This document shows, piece by piece, positions 51,219-60,494 of a DNA stretch of 64,000 bases. Positions within the stretch are counted from its first letter, which is position 1. Each line of letters opens with the position of its first letter. Origin of the DNA: Cohaesibacter intestini. GTDB taxonomy: Bacteria > Pseudomonadota > Alphaproteobacteria > Rhizobiales > Cohaesibacteraceae. The DNA lies in NCBI RefSeq assembly GCF_003324485.1, contig NZ_QODK01000004.1, positions 1 to 64,000 on the forward strand, given 5' to 3'. A model generated the notes under the pieces. It was not told where the DNA came from. It did not search any database and saw only the letters and a program-made list of their open reading frames with translations. The translations under genes and the position numbers were made by a program.

Positions 51219-52208
51219 TTATGCCACGCCCGCCCGCAGGAAATCGTGCATATGCACAATACCGACCGGTTTGTCATCGGCGACCACGAAGATCGAACTG
51301 ATTGACAGGCTGTTCATCATTTCTATTGCTGCAGGCACCAGCATGGTCGGAGGCAGGGTCTTTGGCATCCGGGTCATGACCTCCTCGACTGGCTTTTTGA
51401 GGAGGTTATCGGCCAGATGACGACGCAAGTCGCCGTCGGTGACCATGCCGATCAGCGCTCCAGCTTCGTCGATGACACCAACACAGCCAAAGCCCTTTTG
51501 CGACATGATGACAATCACTTCGCTCATTTTCACATCTGGTCTTGCCAGTGGCAGCGAGGCGCCCTTGTGCATCAGGTCACGTACAAACTGCAGGTTGGCG
51601 CCAAGCGAGCCACCCGGATGATAGGTCTTGAAGTCGGCGGCGGTGAAGCCGTGGCTTTCCAACAGGGCAACGGCCAATGCATCGCCCAGACAGAGCTGCA
51701 TGGTGGTTGACGTGGTCGGGGCGAGGCCGTGAGGGCAGGCTTCCTTGACCTTTGGCGGACAGAGGCTGAGGTCCGACTGGGTGGCCAGCGTGCTTTCGGG
51801 ATTGGATGTCATGGCGATCATCGGCACCTTGAAGCGGCGGGTGTAGGAAATGATGTTGGCAAGCTCGGCGGTTTCCCCCGACCAGGACATGGCCAGCACA
51901 ATATCAACAGGCCGGATCATGCCCAGATCGCCATGGCTGGCTTCGGCTGGATGGACGAAGAAGGCCGGCGTGCCGGTGGAGGCCAGAGTGGCAGCCAGTT
52001 TTTTGGCAATATGGCCGCTTTTGCCCATCCCGGTGACGATCAACCGGCCTTTGGATTCGCGAATGATCCGCACCGCTTCTTCAAACGGTTGCTTGAGGCT
52101 GGTCTCCAACTCCGCTTTCAGCGCGATCAGGCCATTGATTTCATTGTCAATCGTCGAGTGTGCCGAGGCGATTGCTGAATAGTCGACGGGGGTAGCTGGA
52201 AGGGTCAT
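51219..52208 (-). CDS. kdsD: D-arabinose 5-phosphate isomerase KdsD
   Basis: A 329-residue enzyme that converts ribulose 5-phosphate to arabinose 5-phosphate for Kdo synthesis. The SIS domain (~40-180: VTGMGKSGHIAKKLAATLAST in pieces, PAEASHGDLGM, LAMSWSGETAEL) has the catalytic His-bearing region and active Cys pattern of KdsD. Two CBS domains follow (DVKMSEVIVIMSQKGFGC and PVEEVMTRMPKT...). ATG at 52208 is the first start; no other Kdo gene is beside it. Confidence 0.95.
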   Translation of the reverse strand: MTLPATPVDYSAIASAHSTIDNEINGLIALKAELETSLKQPFEEAVRIIRESKGRLIVTGMGKSGHIAKKLAATLASTGTPAFFVHPAEASHGDLGMIRPVDIVLAMSWSGETAELANIISYTRRFKVPMIAMTSNPESTLATQSDLSLCPPKVKEACPHGLAPTTSTTMQLCLGDALAVALLESHGFTAADFKTYHPGGSLGANLQFVRDLMHKGASLPLARPDVKMSEVIVIMSQKGFGCVGVIDEAGALIGMVTDGDLRRHLADNLLKKPVEEVMTRMPKTLPPTMLVPAAIEMMNSLSISSIFVVADDKPVGIVHMHDFLRAGVA

Positions 52209-52476
52209 CGTGGCCTGCCTGAGAATTTGAGATGGGCGATTTCTAGTACACTTTCGGTGGGAAAGAAAGTTGTTCTCAATAAGGCTTTCTGATGATCAGT
52301 CCGAAGGCTGCGCCTAAGGGGGAGGGGAAAGGAGTTGTTAACCAAAAGTGTTTACTTTCTGGAAAGGAATAACTGTGCCTGAAGTCCGCTTTCACCGCTC
52401 TCGTCAGAGGGGATGCGTGGCTGGCAGGTTTGGGGTGGAGCGCGGCTTTACCGAATTTCTGCAAGGCTAGTTTCGC

Positions 52477-53979
52477 ATGCGGTTGCTGTTGACATCGACA
52501 TCTCTGACCCGCCCCATCTTGGCCGGTGCATCTGTGGTGATCTTGCCGCTGATGGTGATGCTGTCGACGGGCGCTGATGCGCAAGAGGTCGAGCAAAGCG
52601 GTGCTCAGGTGCCGCAAAGCGCCAATGCAAGCCTGTGGCCGCAAACAGGGCAGCAAAGCGTGCAGCAATCGCTGTTTTCCGCATCCTCGACGCCACCCTT
52701 GCGCAGCGCGGATGGCATTGTGTCCAATGCCGCACCACAATCTGCACCGGCGACCACCGGATCGATTGCAGCAACCCGAGGTCGGGTGACCTATCCGATC
52801 CAGCCAGCAAGCCGTGCCCTGCCGCAGCAGCGTCCAGTCCCCCCTTTCGAGAAACAGCAGGGAAAGACCGTGCGAGGCAGCCGAGACAGCGATGCCTATG
52901 ATGCGGTCGGGGTGAAAGCGGGCTCTTTCCTGCTTTATCCGTCGCTCACGCTGTTTGCCGAAGGCACAGACAATATCGATAATGCGGCGGTGGGAACCAA
53001 AGGGGGCATCGGGCGGGTGGCCTTGGAGGTGACCGCGCAATCTCTCTGGCAGCGCCATGCGTTGACCCTGGGGGCAATGGGTGTGTTTGAAAGCTACCAG
53101 TCTCCGAACCGCAAGCCTGACAACGAGCTTTCCGCCAATGCGGATCTGACCCTCGATCTGGCCGACCAGACCAAGCTGGCACTCGGCGCCCGGATGGAGC
53201 GCAGTAAGGAAGAGGCGAACAATCCGGATCTGGCTGCATCGGGCGGCACAGCATCAATCGAAACGGCCTACGGTTTGACGGCGAGTCTTGATCAGGGGGC
53301 TGGCCCGCTCAAACTGCAATTGCGTGGCGCGTTTGATCGCGAACGGTTTGACGAGGATGCCAGTCGCGATTATCGGAGCTACAAGGCTGGCGGACGTGTC
53401 GGTTATCAGGTGACGGATCAGATTCTGCCATTTGTTGATGTGGAAGTCGCCCGCAAACGCTACGACCAGCGCGATAGCAGCCTTGATGGCTATAGCCTGC
53501 GTGGCGCGGTCGGGGTGGCCGTTACAGATCGCGAGAAACTGTCGGGTGAAGTATCCGGCGGGGTGATGCTCTGGGATCCGGACAGGGCTTCTCTGGGGCG
53601 CGATACGATCCTGTTTGCCGACGCTAGCGTCAACTGGTCCCCCAATGCTTTGTGGACCCTCAAGGGTGGGCTGGAGACCAGCCTGACCTCCAGTTCAACT
53701 GCTGCGACCAGCGTGGCGACCCGGACCCTGTCGCTCGAAGCCGACTATGCGGTGCGGCGCAACCTGACCCTGTCGCTTGACAGTTCCATATCTCATGAAG
53801 ATTATCGCGGGTCGGGGCGCAAGGATTGGGTATTCGATGCCACCTTTGGCGCCGAATATGCCTTCAATCGTTCGGTTCAGTTGATTGCCCGTGTCGGTCG
53901 TGAACAGCGCAACAGCAATGAAGCCGGGGCGGATTTTTCTGCCAACAAAATCGAAGTGGGATTGCGCTTGCGCCACTGA
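52477..53979 (+). CDS. Outer-membrane beta-barrel protein
   Basis: A 500-residue exported protein. The signal peptide includes ILAGASVVILPLMVMLS and ends near ADAQE. A low-complexity Ala/Pro/Gln/Ser region (~40-130) precedes a barrel of repeated alternating hydrophobic strands with Glu/Asp/Tyr ends, e.g. GSFLLYPSLTLFAEGTDN and FDATFGAEYAFNRSVQLIA. It fits the putative beta-barrel porin 2 (BBP2_2) kind. It ends in RLRH rather than the usual Phe, which is atypical. Function is not readable. Confidence 0.75.
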   Translation: MRLLLTSTSLTRPILAGASVVILPLMVMLSTGADAQEVEQSGAQVPQSANASLWPQTGQQSVQQSLFSASSTPPLRSADGIVSNAAPQSAPATTGSIAATRGRVTYPIQPASRALPQQRPVPPFEKQQGKTVRGSRDSDAYDAVGVKAGSFLLYPSLTLFAEGTDNIDNAAVGTKGGIGRVALEVTAQSLWQRHALTLGAMGVFESYQSPNRKPDNELSANADLTLDLADQTKLALGARMERSKEEANNPDLAASGGTASIETAYGLTASLDQGAGPLKLQLRGAFDRERFDEDASRDYRSYKAGGRVGYQVTDQILPFVDVEVARKRYDQRDSSLDGYSLRGAVGVAVTDREKLSGEVSGGVMLWDPDRASLGRDTILFADASVNWSPNALWTLKGGLETSLTSSSTAATSVATRTLSLEADYAVRRNLTLSLDSSISHEDYRGSGRKDWVFDATFGAEYAFNRSVQLIARVGREQRNSNEAGADFSANKIEVGLRLRH

Positions 53980-53991
53980 TCCTTCGCGCCG

Positions 53992-54039
53992 CCAGTTCCA
54001 GTTCCAGTTCCAGTTCCAGTTCTAGTTCCAGTTTCAATT
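53992..54039 (+). repeat. Hexanucleotide tandem repeat (CCAGTT)
   Basis: Eight consecutive 6-mers, six exact CCAGTT and two degenerate (CTAGTT in sixth place, TCAATT in eighth), 13 bp after the stop of the outer-membrane protein gene. It lies in the 160-bp convergent spacer before the DUF882 gene's 3' end and could be a slippage-prone simple repeat. Confidence 0.9.
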
Positions 54040-54141
54040 GAGAGGGGGAGGCTCCTGCACAGCAGCTCATGTCAGGGGCGTGTGCCCAAGGGCGCACCGT
54101 TGGGCCTTGATTGTCGCCATGGGCAGGACGCGGTTACGCTC

Positions 54142-56301
54142 TTACCGGAAGCTTCTGATCGACAGGCGTGCGATGGCCCGTCCACTGAAGCGGGCATCCT
54201 GTGGCATCTGGCCGGGAAGTCTGCTGAAGGTCTGATCGACGATGCTTGATGGTTTGCTGACCAAGGCACGGAGATTGGCCGGGATCGGACGGGACAGGCG
54301 GGCAAAGGTCGCCGTGCGGGTCGATTGCTTCATATGGGCAAAGTGCGCCATGCCAGATGGACCATAGGCGAAAGTCAGTTTTGTCAGATGCGAAGCATCT
54401 GCATCTGAGGTTCGCTTGGCGCGCGGGGGCACGTTGCGGGCCGCAGGGGCTTGCAATGGGGCTCGGTCGGCGCGGCGCGGCAGTTTGGCCATCATGTCGC
54501 GTGGCACACCGATGCGTTCCTTCAGATTGGACGGCAGGCTCGCCAGCTGTTGGCGTTCGGCCTTGCGTGGCAGGGATGCCAGATCTGACGCACTATTATC
54601 CGGTTGGGCGATGAGACGCGTGCGCGGGGCAGCCGTCGGCAGACCGGTGGTGCTTGCCGAAGCGTAGGCGGCCCGAACGATGGAGGCTTCATTGCTCTGT
54701 TCGGCTGCGCCGGTCAGCTGGTTGAGCACGCTTTTGGCGTCCTGCTGAGAGGCCGTGATTGGTGCGCGGGCATGAGGCAGAGCGGCGAGTTCGACCCGCT
54801 CAGGCTGTTTCGCTGCAACATGCGCTGCAACATTTGCTGGATCAGGGGCCGCGGCAGACGCCACTTGGGAGGCATCAGCAGCAGGTTCCGTCCTGGCTGG
54901 TTGCGGAGCCTGCCTTGTCTGGGTCACTTGTGGTGCGTTGGCCAATTGCTGGAGAACCGGCGAAGTTCCTATGCTGCCGACAGCACTGTCGTCAGGTGCG
55001 GTCTGATCAGCTGACGCGACCTGAATAGGCAGTGGTTTCGGCTCCGGGTTGGCGCTGGCCAACTGGAAGGAGCTGCTTCTCTGGTCGGCAGGGCGCGCGC
55101 GCGGCAAGGACCTGAAGAGGATCGGCGGCGCAGCTTGTTCGTCAGGGTTGGTGGTCTCTGCGGCTCGGAGCTTGGCGTCGGAGGCTTCGGCTGCTGCGAT
55201 GATGTCATCTGCATCGATATTGGACGAGACGGTGAGCTGAGCGCTGCGAGTGGCCACAAGACTGCCCGGTGCGCGGGTCTCTTCCCGTCCGTCGGGACGC
55301 TTGGGTAGCGAGGCCAGTTGTGTTGGAAATTCTGTTGTTGTCGCTGTGCCAGGTGCATTCACAGTTTCAAATGTTGGCTTTGGCGGGGCTTTCGGGCCGC
55401 GATTGAGCAGTCTGCCAAGAAGGGTGCCTTCGCCTTGCGACGCGACAGGTTTGTTGCTGGCGACGCGCACGGGATCGGGGCTGCGTGGCCGAGCCGGTGC
55501 TGCTTTGGCCACCTGGCTGTAGCGACGGGCAGAACGGGTGGTGCGGATCATTTCAGCCTTGCGGGCTGCAACCTGCACTTTGGCTTTCTTGTAGCCCTTC
55601 AAGGGGCGACCATCGGTCGGTACATGAACCGTGTTGCCATCGGGAAAGACCCGCGCCAGCTGTTTGCGTGTCATGCGGGGCCAGTGACGGACATTGCCAG
55701 TATCAATATGGACAAAGGGCGAGCGCGACGTGGGATAATATCCAACCCCACCGGCCTGCAATCGGAGGCCAGCCCTACGGATTTTGCTGATTGGCACGCC
55801 GGGCAGGTAGAAATCCATCGCCTGCCCCTTGGTGTGACGGCTATTCTTGGCAACGCCTCGGCTGCGCCTGCGCAGCATGTTGTTGGTGGCCGGGGACCGA
55901 TAGCCAGACACCACGTGAATCGGCTTTTTTGCCCCGGTTTCCTTGTAGACATTCCAGATCAGATCAAACAGCACCGGATCCATCTGGGTGCTTTCGTTGC
56001 GACGCCAGTCACGCAGGAAGCGGTTCATCTGGCGCAGCCCTTCGGGATCATAGCGACCATTGCGCTTGAAGGTGATGGTCTGGGTTTCTTTGGTATGGGT
56101 GTTGTGCAGGGTCAGCGAACGGGAGGCGGCCTGTGCCATGGTCGGAGCCATCAAGGGCACCATCAGAAGGGAAAGCAGGAATGCTGTCTGAAGATGGATG
56201 CGTGACACCACCCATGTCGCAGATGCTGACAGAAGGGGGCGCATTAAAGGCATCAAACGGGACAGAAAGACTTTGTGTCTGGCCACAGGTTGTCCAATCA
56301 T
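54142..56301 (-). CDS. DUF882 / peptidase M15-like envelope protein
   Basis: A 719-residue exported protein. After a signal segment (QTAFLLSLLMVPLMAPTMAQA) a DUF882 domain (~60-215) has zinc-site motifs VSGYRSPATN, SRHTKGQAMDF and FVHIDTGNVRHWPR, as in LD-carboxypeptidase/YcbK-like M15 domains. The rest (~220-719) is a long Ala/Pro/Gln/Arg-rich, probably disordered tail with weak repeats. Likely cleaves or binds peptidoglycan. It follows the L,D-transpeptidase gene by 324 bp, on the same strand. Confidence 0.85.
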   Translation of the reverse strand: MIGQPVARHKVFLSRLMPLMRPLLSASATWVVSRIHLQTAFLLSLLMVPLMAPTMAQAASRSLTLHNTHTKETQTITFKRNGRYDPEGLRQMNRFLRDWRRNESTQMDPVLFDLIWNVYKETGAKKPIHVVSGYRSPATNNMLRRRSRGVAKNSRHTKGQAMDFYLPGVPISKIRRAGLRLQAGGVGYYPTSRSPFVHIDTGNVRHWPRMTRKQLARVFPDGNTVHVPTDGRPLKGYKKAKVQVAARKAEMIRTTRSARRYSQVAKAAPARPRSPDPVRVASNKPVASQGEGTLLGRLLNRGPKAPPKPTFETVNAPGTATTTEFPTQLASLPKRPDGREETRAPGSLVATRSAQLTVSSNIDADDIIAAAEASDAKLRAAETTNPDEQAAPPILFRSLPRARPADQRSSSFQLASANPEPKPLPIQVASADQTAPDDSAVGSIGTSPVLQQLANAPQVTQTRQAPQPARTEPAADASQVASAAAPDPANVAAHVAAKQPERVELAALPHARAPITASQQDAKSVLNQLTGAAEQSNEASIVRAAYASASTTGLPTAAPRTRLIAQPDNSASDLASLPRKAERQQLASLPSNLKERIGVPRDMMAKLPRRADRAPLQAPAARNVPPRAKRTSDADASHLTKLTFAYGPSGMAHFAHMKQSTRTATFARLSRPIPANLRALVSKPSSIVDQTFSRLPGQMPQDARFSGRAIARLSIRSFR

Positions 56302-56625
56302 CCGTCAGCTCGGGCTGACATACGCACAGTTTCGCTCCGCGGTCAGAGCAGCGGGAGCGGTGCTTACCAAAGTGAATCTGCATGCCTTGCCGGCCAAGGA
56401 TTGCAGGTAAGTCTTCTTACTTTGTGTGCATTATGCTTGGCATTTGGTTAATGAAGGTCAAAGAGCCACGCAAAATGCATCACTCAACCCCGTTTGAGAG
56501 GTCAAATAATCGGTTCACGGCAAGTTGATCGGAAAATTGGGACGAAAAATGGCAAGGGACGGATATTGGTCTATCCATCCCCAGCTATCGGTTCATATGC
56601 TTTACCTGAGCGCAGTCAGGGTTAA
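56302..56625 (-). other. Spacer between L,D-transpeptidase and DUF882 genes
   Basis: 324 bp with no credible gene and no clear T-run terminator. Only a weak CTCAA/TTGAG hairpin near 56484-56500 is visible. A separate promoter for the DUF882 gene is possible. Confidence 0.3.
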
Positions 56626-58407
56626 TCAAAGGCCAAGGGCTTTCTTGGTCCTTTCATTGTGGCCGTAAATGTCGGACCGAACCTGCAACACACCGTCATC
56701 GGACATCCAGGTGGTGAAATAGGCCAGATGGACCGGGATCTTGTTCGCCAGATTAACCCGGCGCTCGTTGCCGCCGATCATCTTCTTGACGCGTGCCGCG
56801 TTCCAGCCCTTGGTCCGCGAAAGGATCACTTCGGCAAATTCCATCGGTTCGTGCACTCGAACACAGCCATGACTGAAGGCGCGATAGTCGCGATTGAACA
56901 GGCTGCGGGATGGCGTGTCATGCAGATAGACCGCATGCTGGTTGGGGAACATGAACTTGATGTTGCCAAGGGCGTTACGGGTGCCGGGCATTTGACGCAG
57001 GCGCACCTGAGTGGCATCGACCTTTTCCCAGTCAAGTTTTGATGGATCGATAATCTGGGTGCGGCCCTTCACACTTGCCAGGACCTGATAGTTGGTCTTG
57101 GAGAAAAAGGCCGAAGGGTCGGACTTGATCTTAGGCAGCAATTCGTTCGAAGCGATGGAGCGCGGGACATTCCAGTATGGATTGACCACCAGATATTCCA
57201 TCTGATCAGAGAATATCGGGGTCTTGTGCTGGGACTTGCCAACCACGACGCGGGTTTCGTGGATTGCCTTGTCCTGTTCAACCACCTGCACATGGAAAGT
57301 TGGAATGTTGACCATCACATGGAAGTCACCCAGATCGCGGGGCAGCCAGCGCCAGCGCTCGAGATTGGCGATCAGGTCGCTGATCAGTTCCTTGCGGTCA
57401 TCATTCATCACACGCAGGGTGGCATTGCCGACAATGCCATCCGCGATCAGACCATGTTTGGCCTGATAGGTCTCGATTTTTCCGGCCAGCGCTTCGCTAT
57501 ATAGCGTTGGATTGTCCGACGGAGCGGTCTCACCAAGCTTGCGCCAGATCAGCGGCACGCGTTCATCGCTCATACCGACCTTGAGGCTCTTGCCGCTTGG
57601 GACAGGGGGCGTCTGGTCTTTCTTGCCGGCAAAGCGCAGGCGGTTATATTCCTTGCGCAGGGCAAGGAAGCCCTGATGCTGCGGATTGTAGCTGCGCAGG
57701 GTTTCGACGGGGGCGCTGGAGACGAGGATCTTGTCAAGCGCGGCAATCGAATCCGGATAGTGCGGCTTGATCGTCACAGCCTTTTTCGGGAAGCTGCGCG
57801 GATCGATGCGTCCGGCATAGGCGTGACGGGTATAGCGGGTCAGTGCCAGCGACAGGGCAATGTCAGCCTGGGCAATATCCTCGTTCGCGCTGCCTGCCTG
57901 ACGCGACAGGGCGAGGGACGGGGTCTGATAATCCGCCGGGTCGAGACCGTCCCGGTCGGCGCGCGACAGAGCGAATACAAGCTTGCGGGCGTGATCGGTC
58001 CACTCGCCATTGTCAAACCAAGCGGTTTGGAAATTGCGGGTTTCATAAAAGGCCACGAGCGCTGCATTGTCGCGTTTTTCAAGGAAGTCCTTGGTGCGCG
58101 GAATGGCGTCGATTTTGGCGGCCACTGCGTCGAACAGGTCCTGATCGCGTTGCTGATCAATGCCGGTGTCGGTCTGGCGCAGGGCGGTCAGGATGGTGTT
58201 GATCTGGATGCGGTTGGCGATTTCCTGTTCGAAACCGGCGGACGGCTGGACATCAAGCAGGCGCAACGGGCCATGGTTCGCAGACATCTGACCAGAGGCT
58301 TCGATGCTGGAGGCACCCGCTTCGGCGGCAACAGAGGGGTTCAAACACAATGCGCTGCCCGCTGCTGCGATCGTTATCGCCATCATGGCAGTGTACATTT
58401 TAGGCAT
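56626..58407 (-). CDS. YcbB-type L,D-transpeptidase
   Basis: A 593-residue periplasmic enzyme that forms 3-3 peptidoglycan cross-links. Signal peptide (YTAMMAITIAAAGSALC). A scaffold domain (~55-260), a peptidoglycan-binding-like domain around GLIADGIVGNATLRVMN (~300), and the YkuD catalytic domain with HDTPSRSLFNRDYRAFSHG and CVRV (catalytic Cys near 515, in SHGCVRV). Length and order match the YcbB/LdtD branch. It lies 147 bp downstream of the NtrC-type regulator on the same strand. Confidence 0.93.
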   Translation of the reverse strand: MPKMYTAMMAITIAAAGSALCLNPSVAAEAGASSIEASGQMSANHGPLRLLDVQPSAGFEQEIANRIQINTILTALRQTDTGIDQQRDQDLFDAVAAKIDAIPRTKDFLEKRDNAALVAFYETRNFQTAWFDNGEWTDHARKLVFALSRADRDGLDPADYQTPSLALSRQAGSANEDIAQADIALSLALTRYTRHAYAGRIDPRSFPKKAVTIKPHYPDSIAALDKILVSSAPVETLRSYNPQHQGFLALRKEYNRLRFAGKKDQTPPVPSGKSLKVGMSDERVPLIWRKLGETAPSDNPTLYSEALAGKIETYQAKHGLIADGIVGNATLRVMNDDRKELISDLIANLERWRWLPRDLGDFHVMVNIPTFHVQVVEQDKAIHETRVVVGKSQHKTPIFSDQMEYLVVNPYWNVPRSIASNELLPKIKSDPSAFFSKTNYQVLASVKGRTQIIDPSKLDWEKVDATQVRLRQMPGTRNALGNIKFMFPNQHAVYLHDTPSRSLFNRDYRAFSHGCVRVHEPMEFAEVILSRTKGWNAARVKKMIGGNERRVNLANKIPVHLAYFTTWMSDDGVLQVRSDIYGHNERTKKALGL

Positions 58408-58497
58408 GTCCTTGCGTTCCCCTTTTCACGACCTTCGGTCCGCGAATCTTTGCAAATCAGTTCAGAGAATCAAAGCTGATTTTCGCGATCCATTGCA

Positions 58498-58512
58498 ATC
58501 CAAAAATTGGAT
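58498..58512. promoter_or_regulatory. Palindrome upstream of the L,D-transpeptidase gene
   Basis: ATCCAA-N3-TTGGAT (58498-58512), about 90 bp upstream of the L,D-transpeptidase start. It could be an operator or a short hairpin at the regulator gene's 3' end. No -24/-12 sigma-54 promoter was found here. Confidence 0.3.
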
Positions 58513-58554
58513 CAGGATCGTCTTCCTATCTGTGGTGTCACCTAGATATCACGG

Positions 58555-60180
58555 TCAGGAGGCCCGAGCGCCGGGTTTTGTCGGTTCGTCCGACTCAGCT
58601 TCGTCCTGATCCAGTCCATATTCCTTGAGCTTGCGATAGAGCGTTGAGCGGCCAATGCCGAGGCGGCGCGCCACATCGGACATCCGGTGATCATGATGCT
58701 TGAGGGCGCGATCGATGATTTCCGCCTCCAGCTCGGCCAACGCGCGGATGTTGCCATATTCATCAAGCAGACGCAGAAATCCCCATGGGTCTTGCCGCAG
58801 GGCGTCACTGTCCGGATCTGCTTCCTGTCCGCTCATGGCCGAGGGGTGGGATGCCTCGGGTGGGGAGGGTATGGATGTTGTATCCGGGGGCACCCTTTCA
58901 GGCGTCTGGTCCGGAACATCTGCGGATGGGGCCATTCGGGCCAGATCTTCAGGACGGGGAGCGCGTGCGCGTACAACCGTGTCGCTGAAGGCGCTGACCT
59001 GACTGGCGATCTGGGGGAATTCTTCAACCGTCAACTGGTCTCCGTCGCACAGGACCACAGCCCTGAAGACGGTGTTTTCCAACTGGCGGATGTTGCCCGG
59101 CCAATCATAGCTTTCAAGCAGGGACAGGGCATCGGACGTGATGGTGGCAAGGCTCTTGCGGCCTTCTTCGGCAGCAAAGCGGGTGAGGAAATTCCGCGCC
59201 AAGGCTGGGATGTCATCCTTGCGGTCCCGCAAGGGGGGAACGCGGATGGGGAAGACATTGAGACGGTAATAGAGATCCTCGCGGAATTTGCCATCCTTGA
59301 CCAGCTGGATCAGATCCTTGTTGGTGGCCGAGATCAGACGGAAATCCACTTTGACCGGCTTGGTCGCGCCGACCGGGTCAATCTCGCCTTCTTGCAAGGC
59401 ACGCAGCAATTTGACCTGGGTTTCGAGCGGCAGTTCGCCGACCTCGTCAAGAAACAGCGTGCCGCCGTTGGCTTCAACGAACTTGCCGACATGTTTTTCC
59501 GCCGCCCCGGTGAAGGCCCCTTTTTCATGGCCGAACAGGATGCTCTCGACCAGATTGTCGGGAATTGCGCCGCAATTGACCGTGACAAAGGGTTTGGAAG
59601 AGCGGTCGGAGGCATGCTGGATGGCCTTGGCGATCAATTCCTTGCCGACCCCGGATTCCCCTTCAATCAGAATCGGAATGTTGGATTTTGCGCCCCGCTT
59701 GCCCAGATTGATCACCCGGCCCATGGGTTCGCTCGAGGCGATGATGGTCTTGAAACTGAGCGTCCCTTGACTGCGCGAGCGGATGCGGGTGATTTCCTCT
59801 TCAAGCGCGTTGACCTTCAAGGCATTGCGCATGGCGACTTGCAGACGTTCCGGGGCCACCGGCTTGATGACGAAATCGAATGCACCAGCGCGCATGGCAT
59901 TGACGGCCGTGTCGATGCCCGCATGAGCGGTCTGGACGATGATCGGGGCTTTGATGTCGGTTTTCTGCAACGCTTGCAACACGCCCATGCCGTCAAGGTT
60001 GGGCATGACGAGATCAAGAATGATCAGGTCGAAATAGCTGGCGGGATTCTGTTCGAGAATCGCCAGTGCCTGTTCTCCATGTTCGGCACTGACGGCCTTG
60101 AAGCCGCTCTTCTCAACGATGGCTTCCAGCAGTCGGCGCTGGACGGGATCGTCATCAACGATCAGGATTTTTTCGCTCAT
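58555..60180 (-). CDS. NtrC-family sigma-54 response regulator
   Basis: A 541-residue activator. Receiver with LIVDDDPVQRRLLE, phospho-Asp in IILDLVMPN (near 55) and the KPVAPERL lysine. AAA+ core with Walker A GESGVGKE, sigma-54 loop GAFTGA, and Walker B GGTLFLDEVGE. A long Pro/Ser-rich linker precedes a Fis-type helix-turn-helix (SDVARRLGIGRSTLYRKLKEYG). ATG at 60180 starts the receiver; a 23-residue upstream extension from 60249 has no better site. No cognate kinase is in the window. Confidence 0.93.
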   Translation of the reverse strand: MSEKILIVDDDPVQRRLLEAIVEKSGFKAVSAEHGEQALAILEQNPASYFDLIILDLVMPNLDGMGVLQALQKTDIKAPIIVQTAHAGIDTAVNAMRAGAFDFVIKPVAPERLQVAMRNALKVNALEEEITRIRSRSQGTLSFKTIIASSEPMGRVINLGKRGAKSNIPILIEGESGVGKELIAKAIQHASDRSSKPFVTVNCGAIPDNLVESILFGHEKGAFTGAAEKHVGKFVEANGGTLFLDEVGELPLETQVKLLRALQEGEIDPVGATKPVKVDFRLISATNKDLIQLVKDGKFREDLYYRLNVFPIRVPPLRDRKDDIPALARNFLTRFAAEEGRKSLATITSDALSLLESYDWPGNIRQLENTVFRAVVLCDGDQLTVEEFPQIASQVSAFSDTVVRARAPRPEDLARMAPSADVPDQTPERVPPDTTSIPSPPEASHPSAMSGQEADPDSDALRQDPWGFLRLLDEYGNIRALAELEAEIIDRALKHHDHRMSDVARRLGIGRSTLYRKLKEYGLDQDEAESDEPTKPGARAS

Positions 60181-60494
60181 GTAGGGGCCGGGTTGCTTGT
60201 GTGCGGGTTGGTTCAGCCTTGTTTCATTTTGAACCAAGATCCCCTGCATCGGTTAAAGCTTCATTAATTTCCGGCCTGATTGGTGGAAAAAATTATGTGC
60301 ATAGCGGGGCGCCGGAACAGACTTTCCGACCCGTCCGTCTGGGCAAAGTCAGCTTGTGTGCCTACTTTTGACGTCAGGGCATTGGATCCGTCCGGAAGAT
60401 TGCCTATCTTTGTTATAATGCCCGCGTGACGCCGTCGCTATCCGAGCGCGCGTCCGGGGATTTGTTCTTTCTCTTATCGCTGGAAAGCTGTTTC

